Shown: piece by piece, positions 55,200 through 64,000 of the stretch
Layout of the letters: each line of letters opens with the position of its first letter
Numbering within the stretch: the first letter of the stretch is position 1
Origin: Pegoplata infirma
Taxonomy: Eukaryota > Arthropoda > Insecta > Diptera > Anthomyiidae
Length of the DNA stretch: 64,000 nt
Reading direction: 5' to 3'
NCBI GenBank assembly: GCA_963921195.1
Contig: OY992537.1
Span: forward strand, 57,312,313-57,376,312
Translations under genes and position numbers: made by a program
Notes under the pieces: model-generated
The model's input: the letters and a program-made list of their open reading frames with translations, nothing else
Databases searched by the model: none
What the model was told of the DNA's origin: nothing

Positions 55200-55590
55200 A
55201 TAATTTGGCGTTTTTTGTAAAAAATATGTTTGTACCTTTTTATATACCGTTATTTATCCAATTCTGTTCAAATATGTCAACCAGCAATCGTATTAAAGCC
55301 TTTTTTGTATTTCTTATGTGAAATGCACCAAAATTTTCAAACTGCCCTTACACTTCCGTTCATAGCTTTCATACCGCTGAACAGATATCGCTCAATAGCA
55401 ATACCAAGCTTTTCGGGACAACAAGTAAATATGTTAAGTTTTTGGCATATCTGTGTAATATTTTGACCGTTATCACAATTTCAACAGACAGACGGACATA
55501 CATCGCTAGAATGTTTTTGAATAGATACCAAATCAATAATACTTTATGGGATTCCATAGCGATATTTTGATGAGCTGAACATGAATATCA
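55200..55590 (-). mobile_element. Hairpin family C element, both ends lost
   Basis: GTCAACCAGCAATCGTATTA, CGTTCATAGCTTTCATACCG, CAGACAGACGGACATACATC and AATAATACTTTATGGGATTC appear in the family order. The hairpin terminus and the GGAGGGTATA terminus are both missing. Confidence 0.55.
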
Positions 55591-57866
55591 AAATTTTTTT
55601 AATATCGATTAAACGGTTTCGAGTTATTGCTATTTGAAATTTCCTAAAAATTACTGGTTTTCCTACGGTCAAGAAATTTAAAAAAAGTTATCAAATTCTT
55701 TATCCTTGACCCTTTTATAGACCTTAAGACAAACTTTCATTTAAAATTATTTTGAGTCATATCTGTCCAATTAAACCCATGGCGCCCTTCGATTAAAGTT
55801 GTGTTTTTACAAAATGCTCACCAAAAACCATACACATTTAAACGAAATTTTGATGCATTCTCTACACAGAAAAAAAAAATATTAACCAATGAACGAAATT
55901 CATAGTATTTATGAAAAAATGTTAAATAGTTCTCATATTTCACATATTATGATTTATTCATAAATACTATGAAAAAGTTTATAAATATTATAAACATTTT
56001 TATAAATTTTATGAATTTGTTCATAAATACTATGAAAGTCGTTCATTAGAAATTTTTTTTTGTGTGTTTGAAATTTGAGATTTTTTTAAAAAATTTCTTG
56101 AATGTAGGAAAAAACCGCCATTTAGTAAATTTTTTGATAAATTCTTATAGCAATATCGTAAACCGGTTCCATACCAAAATAAAATATTTTGGTTCTTTGA
56201 AGTGTGTCCTACAATTTAAAAATATGTAGACATTTTTGGTTTTGTTGCACGATAAAAAAATATTTTTTTATGGTCCTTTGAACCGGATATATTTTTTTAA
56301 GTATTTCACTAGAACAACTAAAAACTAATTTTAGGCGGCCCTGGGTGACTAGGTTGCAGTTTTTCTTCTACTTTTAATATCCCCAAGTGTCGGGGCAAAT
56401 TTTTTTCTACCAGCCCTAAAAATTATGTGGTACACGCTTGTGATCAATTGTATAAAATTAACCCGTGAAACCCAGCGAACAAAGTTTTGGATTTTTGAAC
56501 ATTTTTAAAAATAAAAAAAAATGTGTTTTGGCGTACATCAAGTTTACGAATATTATGCTTTGAATTCGAATATCAAAAAAATGTAAAATTCGATCAACCG
56601 ATTTTTGAGTTATCGCTATTTGAAATTGGCTAAAAAAAATGGCGTTTTTTTTTTAGAAAAAACTTCTCAAATTCTTTTTTCATTGACCCTTCTATAGACC
56701 TTGAGACAAACTTTTTTATTATTATTTTGAGCCACATCCGATCATTTTAACCCACGGCGCCCTTTGATTAAATTTAACTTTTTAGAAAGTTTTTACCAAA
56801 AAGTTACCAAAAAGTTAATTTCTTGAACGTAGGAAAAAACTGCCATGGATAAAACAGATGGCGATATCTTGAAAACCGCTCCACCGATTTCGACATTTTT
56901 GACAAATTTTAAATGGCGATATCTCGAAAACGGCTCTACCAATTTTAGATTATTCCTATTCAGCATTCCAAACTTAATAAAAATAATGTATAGCAGGATT
57001 TTTTTTATATTTTTTAATGTTAAAATGTTGATCGACGGGCGCCACGGGTTAAAGATCATCGGATTGTGCTCAAATTTTGTTTAATTTAAAGATTGTCTCA
57101 AACTTTATAAAATGTCAAGGGAAGGAAATTTTAAGATTTTTTTCTTTTTTCTTATTATTTTGAGCCACTTTCGATCATTTTAACCCACGGCGCCCTTTGA
57201 ATAAATTTTTTTTTTTTAGAAAGTTTTTACCAAAAACTTTTAACTTTAATCGATGGGTGCCATAGGTTAAAATGGTTCCGCTCAAATTGGTTTGAAATGA
57301 CATTTTGTGTCAATTTTTTAAAAATAGTTAATTTCTTGAACGTAGGAAAAAACTGCCATGGATAAAACAAATGGCGATATCTTGAAAACCGCTCCACCGA
57401 TTTTGACATTTTTGACAAATTTCAAATGGCGATATCTCGAAAACGGCTCGACCGATTTTAGATTATTCCTATTCAGCATTCCAAATTTAATAAACATAAT
57501 GTATCGCAAGATTTTTTTTTTTATTTTTTAATGTTTTAAAAATTAAAAATTTTTTAAAAATTCAAAATTTCGGTGGAAATTTTCCAAAAAATCAAAATTT
57601 TGATCGAAGGGCGCCACGGGTTAAAAATTATCGGATTTGGCTCAAATTGTGTTTAATTTGAAGATTGTCTCAAGCTTTATAAAATTGTCAAGGGAAAGAA
57701 ATTTTAAGATTTTTTTTAACTCTTCAACCCGCGTAAAACCCGCCATTTTTTGCAAAATTTCAAATAGCGATGTCTTGAAAACCGTTTGACCGATTTTGAA
57801 ATTCTCTTAATAAGTATTCATGTTCAGCACATCAATTTTAATTAATATGATGTTTCGCAAGAAATA
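55591..57866. repeat. Tandem duplication of about 517 bp and related units
   Basis: TTAATTTCTTGAACGTAGGA, AAAACTGCCATGGATAAAAC and TGGCGATATCTTGAAAACCG begin near 56813 and again near 57330, with about 200 bp of near identity in each. ACCCACGGCGCCCTTTGA near 56751 and 57183, and GGGCGCCACGGGTTAAA near 57037 and 57609, belong to the same units in opposite orientation, so each unit is also an inverted repeat. A more diverged version starts near 55600. Overlapping frames on both strands (56793-57509) yield duplicate peptides from the duplicated DNA and are not genes. Confidence 0.65.
55865..56066. mobile_element. 202-bp miniature element with CACAGAAAAAAA end
   Basis: The left end is CACAGAAAAAAAAAATATTA, with TA before it (55863-55864). 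The right end reads AATTTTTTTTTGTGTG followed by TT. The interior repeats CATAAATACTATGAA and its complement. It has the same ends as 25727-26212 and 27060-27830. Confidence 0.55.
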
Positions 57867-57867
57867 T

Positions 57868-58672
57868 ACTTTTTATACCCTCCACTCTAGTGATAGAGGG
57901 TATATATAAGTTTGTCATTCGGTTTGTAACACCTCGAAATATTGGTCTAGGACCCCATAAAGTATATATATTCATGATCCTCCGTCCGTCCGTCTGTCTG
58001 TCTGTCTGTTGAAAACACGCTAACTTTTGAAAGACTTTACGTAGGCTCCTGAAGTTTGGCACATATGTTGGGCATTTACCTGGTCAAGTTGGTATTGCAA
58101 TCCAGCAAAATCGGCCCAGTGGTTCAAAAGTTATGAGCAAAAGACTGAATTTGGGCAAGGGTTTTTCGTAAATTTTTGAGATAAAAAGCTCTATAACTTT
58201 CGAACGGTAATTCTGAGGATGCTGCAGCCTCGTTTGTATTGAATTTTAGCCAAATCGGTTTAGTGGTTCAAAAGTTATTAGCAAAACCGTGAATTTCAGA
58301 TTAGCTTCACCTTAAATTCATGTGTTGAAAACCCGTTAAACCTGTTTTAAAAACATTGGTAAGTCACAAAAATATTTTACAACGTATTTTTGTCACTCAA
58401 AAGTATTTTTATACCAAAACAAAAAAAAAAATACACTCGAAAAAAATTTTACACTCAAAAAAAAATTTACACTCAAAAAAAAATTAGTAAATTATTTATT
58501 TTTTTTTTTTTTCAAAAATTACTAAAAACAAATTTTTTTACACAAAATAAAATATTTCTAATCAAAACTGTTATTTTTTTCACGTTAGAAAATTTAGTTT
58601 CACCTAAAATGGGCATTGTGGAGTGTATTCATAGATTCGGCCAAGTCGAATTTAACTTTTCTACTTGTTTAA
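57868..58672 (+). mobile_element. Hairpin family G element, complete copy
   Basis: It starts TTTTTATACCCTCCACTCTA and GTGATAGAGGGTATATATAA, and ends GGAGTGTATTCATAGA, hairpin TTCGGCCAAGTCGAA (58636-58650) and TTTAACTTTTCTACTTGTTT. It mirrors 40128-41217: (CCGT/CTGT)n at 57983-58010, ACACGCTAACTTTTGAAAGA, and two GTGGTTCAAAAGTTAT units near 58119 and 58262. The long Lys/Thr-rich frame at 58390-58737 reads the poly-A/T part of the element. Confidence 0.75.
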
Positions 58673-59005
58673 ATTATTGTTTTAAAAATTTTCAAAAATC
58701 CAGAGCTTTGGTCGCCGGGCGACACGAGTTAATTTAATCCGATTGGCCTTAAATTTGTACCACATAAGTTTTAGGGCCAATAAAAATTTGTCCGGGCATT
58801 CAAAATCATAAGAAAATCTACTACAAAAAATACCGCTCTAATAGGCGAGTGTCTTAAATCATCAAAAATGTAAGCTAATTTGGTATTTCGAATCGGTAAT
58901 ATTCTTTTTGGTAAATCTTAATGGTCCTTCGAACCGAATATATTTTTAAGTATTTGACTATAAAATTGAATTTAGTTCTAAAAGATATTATATGGTGATT
59001 CCCTA

Positions 59006-59448
59006 CCCGATTAAAAAGTTTTTATATAATTATATATAATTTGATCAAATTATATCAAATTATATATAATCATATAAAATTATTATATAGAGGTAAAATT
59101 TTCCAAAAAGTTGGATAAAATTATATAAAATTATACATAATTTGATAGAATTATATATAATTATACCCAGGATTTGGTGGATATAATTATATAAAATTAT
59201 ATCAAATTATATATAATTTGATAAAATTTTATAAAATTTGATCAAATTTTATGTAATTAGATATAATTTTATATAATTATATCCACCAAGTCCTGGATAT
59301 AATTATATATAATTTTATCAAATTATATATAATTTTATATAATTTTATCCAACTTTTTGGAAAATTTTTCCTCTATATATAATTTTATAAAATTTGATAT
59401 AATTTTATCAAATTATATATAATTATATCAAAAAGTTTTTTACTCGGG
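59006..59448. mobile_element. CCCG-family miniature element, 443 bp
   Basis: The left end CCCGATTAAAAAGTTTTTAT pairs with the right end ending TTTTTTACTCGGG; TA flanks both (59004-59005 and 59449-59450). Almost the whole element folds back, including AGAGGTAAAATTTTCCAAAA with its complement and ACCCAGGATTTGGTGG with CCACCAAGTCCTGG, around a centre near 59225. Its host sequence contains the GGTCCTTCGA repeats. Confidence 0.75.
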
Positions 59449-59451
59449 TAC

Positions 59452-60380
59452 CTAAACAGCCGTACACCAGAATTTCTTCGCTAACAGTAGAAAATAAAAT
59501 AAAATGTTGGTCCTTCGAGCCGGAAAAATTGTTTCAACAGTTTATGACTTTTCATACTTTTGTTAATAGAATTTATTATTCAAATCACATATTCATTTGT
59601 TTTTCGTAAATTTCTTTACTCTATATTTGAAAGTATCCTGTTTAACAAAATTTTTTAAAGTCATGAAAATAAAACTGAAACATAAACACATAAAACAAAA
59701 TGAAAAACTATGTACAAAAAATATGCTTTGGAAAATTTAAAAAAAAATATATCTGGAAAAAAAAAATTTAAGAAAAACAAACAAAACCATACATATTTTC
59801 CTATAACAACACCAGCTGGAAACATACTTTTTTTATTGAACATAAACATACAAAAGAAAATGAAAATTAAGAAAAACTTTAACAAACTTAAAGACAAAAA
59901 TGTTTCCAGGATACGAAAAGCAGTAAAAAAGAAAATAAACTTGTAGAAAAAAAACCTGCTAAACTGATACAACCATTACTAACCAAGATTTTTGTCTTAA
60001 ATAGAAAATAAAGGGAAATATACACCTACTCAACAAAAAATCAACAAAAAAAAAATAAAACAAAAAACAGCAAATACAATCAAAATACCCCCTTAAAACT
60101 TCCTTGACCGGGCCATATCCTTTTCATTTTCAAACTTTTAGCAGCAACTGAAAATATGCACAACAACAGAAAATGTTAATCGACTTTGATTCTATGTATA
60201 GAATGTTTTGTAACACTTCTCCTTCCTAGGGACTTTAACTGTTCGAGGCAGTTGTACAAGAATATTTGTAGCTGCAAATAAGCTGTATTGAGACGAATAA
60301 AAAAAGTATGGATGGCTGATGTATTAAAAGGTCTTAACTTCTTTTAATATCAACATTAATTTTAAAAAATTTTTAACATT
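59452..60380. other. Mostly non-repetitive segment, no gene demonstrated
   Basis: Open frames lie on opposite strands at 59661-59972 and 59710-59946, one Phe/Leu-rich and one Lys/Asn-rich. They are mirror images of the same A-rich DNA and have no recognisable domain. From 60090 to 60320 the sequence is more complex but has no long frame. Confidence 0.4.
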
Positions 60381-60581
60381 TCTGAAATATATTTCTCGCA
60401 AGATATAATTTTTTTTAGAAAATTTATTAAAGGATATAATTTTCTATGTAAATTTTTATCGCACGATATAATTTACTATGTAGATTTTGTCGCATGCAAT
60501 TGTTTACTAGACAAAATTTGTTGCATAGCAAAAAAGTCATAAAAAAATAATTTTCAATTGAAAATTTATTGCATGATAAAA
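60381..60581. repeat. AT minisatellite of GATATAATTTT units, left part
   Basis: Units of about 40 bp, roughly GCACGATATAATTTTCTATG then TAGATTTTGTC, repeat with many changes. The same array resumes at 61974 beyond the inserted element. Confidence 0.6.
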
Positions 60582-61973
60582 TAAGGCGACCAGATTTTGA
60601 AAATAAAAATAGAGGACATATAGAAAACAGGTAAACAAATTATTCGAATTCAAAATTTTGTACATATTTTTCAGACAATTTTATATTAACGATATATTAG
60701 AAGTGAAAATCGGACAAAAAATGGCGAAGTTTAATTTTCACTAAAATTGAATTGAAAATCATCAAAAAACTAAGATAAATATCTCGTTTTCTCGAGTCTG
60801 TGGTTAGATTTTTAAAATCTTTCAATGCAGAAAAAATTGATCGAATTTTTTATTCACGAAAAATACAAGTTTTGGACCCTTTTTGATCGATAGAACCCGA
60901 ATATTTTAGGAATCATCATAAAAATGTCAAAGTTTATTTTCAGGGGGGTACAACTTTAACCTTTTTTTTGCCCATATAAGGTGAGTCAGTCTAATACACG
61001 TCCATCCAAACAAGTTGTACAACGATACTGCAAGTGTGTGTTGCCACTTTTACAAAAAGAAAATTCAGTAGGAGTATGAACAGAACAGACAGGGCGCGAT
61101 ATTTTCCATACGATTTGACACTAACAACCGGTGACCGCCGTGAAATAAAATTTGTTTTAATTTATAAAAATAAAAACAAATATTGATCATTAGGGCTATA
61201 CGTTTTTTACATTTTTTGCAAATATCAAAATTGGCATAGCACAGTCATATAGGCCACGAAAAACTATGAAGAAAAATGTTTTCACTTTTTCGCGGATGTT
61301 AAAAAATTACACGCACCAAACGCGATGAAGTTTTAAATTACTATTTTCGTATTTTTTTTTAATCGCAAAATGTAACTATTTTAACTATGATTCCGCTTTA
61401 ATCGAGTCCGAACCTACTTTGGTAGGCAGGGAAGGTACCCGTTGGGTACTACCCCCCCCTCCCCCCCTTCCCAACAAAATTAAAATTACCACATACTTAG
61501 AAAATTTCACTTTCTTGTTTATTACATTTTTATGTAATTAGAGGTCCAGGATATTTATCCATTATGTAAATCAGCACGAACTTTAAATCTAAAGTTTATT
61601 TCTTTCAATAAATAGACATTAGTGTTTTTTTTAATTTTTTTTATTTGTTACTTGTTGTTTAATAAAAATACATAAATATTGTATTAATAAAACAAAAATC
61701 TTGAGGACTTTTAGAAAATGCATTTGGTGCGTGTGGTTTTTTTTGCAAAATGGTCGGAGAATGCGATTTTGTTTAATAAAACAACATTGTTTATCACGTG
61801 GTTCTATGCCAAAAATTTGGTTATAGCTCTATTGATCATGCTTTAAAAAATAGAGAGGACAAAGAGGACAGAATTTGAAAAAAGATGACAGAAAGAAGAC
61901 ACAAATTTTATAGAGTACAGCCAGTAAAAATAGAGTATTGTCCTCTTAAAAAAGAGTACGTATGGTCACCTTA
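60582..61973. mobile_element. Probable hAT-like element splitting the minisatellite
   Basis: The left end TAAGGCGACCAGATTTTGAA and the right end, read inward, TAAGGTGACCATACGTACTC share TAAGGYGACCA. ATAGAGGACA lies just inside the left end, and several AGAGGACA blocks and a TGTCCTC lie inside the right. Termini of the type AGGTGACCATACGT are common in hAT families. The flanks, TGATAAAA and TATAAAAG, do not form a clean 8-bp duplication, which lowers confidence. The 1.4-kb interior holds no transposase; poly-C runs occur near 61450. Confidence 0.5.
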
Positions 61974-64000
61974 TATAAAAGCACCTTTGAATAAAATACT
62001 GGTCGAATGATATGAATCCTACAAAATTTATTTATTGTATGATATAATTTTTGGTATACAATTTTTCGCATGATATAATTTAGTTAAAAAACCATTTTCC
62101 AAGATAAAACTTACTAGGTGAATTTGTATCACGATATAATTTTGTAAACAAAAATCTTCGGATGATAATATTTTTAACAGAAATATTTAATAAAAAGTTT
62201 ATCACAAGATATAGTTTTTGAATAGAAAATTCATCACAAGATATAGTTTTTGATAGAAAATTTGTCACAAGATATATTTTTTTATATGTTATTCGCATGT
62301 AGGTTTCCTATTTGGAAAAAAACTCCTGCGATATACTTTTCCTTATTTCAGCACGCAAAAACAATTTTAAACATTTTTTGTAAAAAAAAAAATAAATTTT
62401 TTTTAGTGTAATTTTTTGGTGAGTTTTTCGGGTGTTTGCATTTTTTGGAATGACAAAAGATCGTTGTAAAATATTTTTGTGGCCTGCCAATATTTTTCGA
62501 ATAGTGTGTTGAATTCAAGGTGAAACCATTTCAAAATTTAAGGTTTTGCTCATAACTTCTGAACTACTAAACCGATTTCGCTACAATCCACCACAAACCT
62601 GGCCAGAAAAATTACAAGTATACATGCCAAACTTCAGGAGCATCATTAAATCTTTTTACAGAAAACATGTCGCAAAATTTAATTGTCTGTACAAAATTTG
62701 TTGCAAAGTATAAATTTCTATAAATGAACATTTCTCATGATATAAATTTTTATCGATAAATTGTCAAATATATTTTGAAAGATTTTTATAAAAAAATTTG
62801 TGTCACAAAAAAAATTTCTTGCAAGGTATAAATTTCTATAAAGGAGCATTTCTCATGATATAAATTTTTATAGATAATTTGTCAAAAATATTTTGAAAGA
62901 TTTTTATAGAAAATTTGTGTCACAGTAGCATTGTCTATAAAAAAATTTCTACCAGGATATAATTTTTCATAAAAAAAATTGTAGCATAATACAATTTTTC
63001 ATAGAAAATTTATCGTTGGATATAATTTGCTTTAAAAAATTTGTAGCAAGATATAATTTTTTACAAAACTAATTTTGTATAAAAAATTTGTCACACGATT
63101 TATTTTTTTAAAAACAATTTGTCACACATATATATTTCTAAAGCTTATAATTTGCATATAATTTGCAGATATAATTTTGTATAAAAAATTTGTCACACGA
63201 TTAATTTTTGTGAAATTTGTAGCATTCTCTATAAAAAGTTTCTAGCACGATATAGTTTTTTATAGAAACTTTGTAGCAGTATACAACTCTTTATAGAAAA
63301 TACGTTGCTGGAAATAATTTCCCTTAGAAAATTTGTAGCAGTTTAAAATTTTCTATAGAAATCATTTTCTAAAAAAAATTTTTCGAGCGTTGTATTTTTT
63401 ATAGAAAATTTATCACACGATATATTTTTATAAAGAATATTATTTGAATAATATATTTATAGTTGGATATTCTCATAGCGTAATTCCTTCAGTTTACAAT
63501 ACTTTTTAAATTAAAGAGAAAATTTGTTCTTAACATTTGCCACACGGTATTTTTTTCTATAAAGAAAAACTTTACTCATGGTATAATTTTCTAGAAAATT
63601 TGTCGGGCTATATTATATTTAAAACATTTTTATAAAAATCTCTTATAAAAATTGTCCTATTTTCTATTAAAAATTTCTAGCACGATATAATTTTTCATAT
63701 AAAATTTGTAGCATGATACAATTTCCATAAAAAATTTTTCGCTGGATATAATTATCCTTAGAAAATTTGACGCACAATATAATTTTCTACAGAAATAATT
63801 TTGTTTAAAAAATTTGTCTCACGATTTATTTTTTTATAGAAAATTTTTCACGCGATATATTTTTCTATAGACACAATATAATTTTCTACAGAAATAATTT
63901 TGAATAAAAAATTTGTCACGCGATTAATTTTTGTAAAATTTGTAGCATTGCAGCATTGCACATAAATAATTTCTAGCACGATATATTTTTATGGAAAATT
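61974..64000. repeat. AT minisatellite of GATATAATTTT units, right part, runs off the window
   Basis: Units of about 35-45 bp combine GCACGATATAATTTT, TTATAGAAAATTTGT and AGCA or CAC with frequent substitutions and small indels. More than thirty units can be traced to the end of the window. A family G fragment lies inside near 62500-62665. There are no genes; minus-strand frames at 62080-62490 translate the repeat. Confidence 0.65.
62500..62665 (+). mobile_element. Hairpin family G fragment in the minisatellite
   Basis: TGCTCATAACTTCTGAACTA, AAACCGATTTCGCTACAATC and TACATGCCAAACTTCAGGAG match the duplicated internal unit of family G near 40722-41000. Neither end is present. Confidence 0.5.

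Noticed and set aside
58390..58737. 115-codon plus-strand frame
   Set aside because: It reads A-rich, degraded family G sequence and its hairpin end; composition is Lys/Phe/Ile dominated and nothing is conserved with 40128-41217.
59661..59972. 103-codon minus-strand frame facing a 78-codon plus-strand frame
   Set aside because: They are mirror translations of the same A-rich DNA, one Phe/Leu-rich and one Lys/Asn-rich, with no domain or splice context.

Overview
The window reads as repeat-dominated, non-coding nuclear DNA of a higher dipteran, most likely a calyptrate fly (blow fly, flesh fly or house fly relatives). That placement is inferred from the very high A+T content, from dispersed elements with a shared terminal hairpin next to an ACAAGT end, from many hAT and TA-inserting miniature elements, and from one 5'-truncated Jockey-type LINE tail. 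No intact host protein gene, rRNA or functional tRNA can be supported. The longest open frames are low-complexity or lie inside repeats. The only coding relics are a LINE ORF2 C-terminus (25296-25616) and a transposase-like remnant with in-frame stops (48883-49524).

Layout. 1-9.5 kb: a nest of AT-rich inverted-repeat elements with CCCGAGTAAAAA ends (666-3182 and 7958-8730), then a hAT-like element (3917-5630) that carries a hairpin element which is itself split by a second hAT-like element (4075-4950). 9.6-26.7 kb: a long degenerate satellite-like block built around AAAGCTTTT. It is interrupted by a 2 kb foldback (17191-19213), a hAT-like element (22556-24077) and a TA-flanked element (24325-26574); the last two have empty-site-like paralogues elsewhere in the block. 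26.7-35 kb: AT-rich repeats, a higher-order tandem array (29.4-30.6 kb), hairpin elements and a T-rich minisatellite. 35-39 kb: a GC-rich hAT-like element (35235-35757) and a three-deep nest containing a 2 kb near-perfect palindrome (36132-38164). 40-53 kb: hairpin elements, three copies of a TA-inserting family carrying a tRNA-like segment with Pol III A and B boxes, a Transib-like element (48058-49833) and a second copy of the big palindrome (49998-51857). 53-64 kb: TTCGAAGGACC repeats in both orientations, a tandem duplication of about 517 bp, more hairpin and CCCGAG elements, and a 40-bp-class AT minisatellite that runs off the window end and is interrupted by a probable hAT-like element.

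The DNA is best understood as layers of insertions. Several boundaries are fixed by target-site duplications (8 bp for hAT-like, 5 bp for the Transib-like, 2 bp for the CCCGAG family, TA for others), so the relative order of many insertions can be read directly. The points most worth following up are the CCCGAG family with 2-bp duplications that are not always TA, the large palindrome found twice at the same site of its host repeat, the tRNA-like Pol III segment inside a DNA-transposon-like repeat, and the shared hairpin terminus of otherwise different families. All element names here are descriptive labels; no database search was possible.
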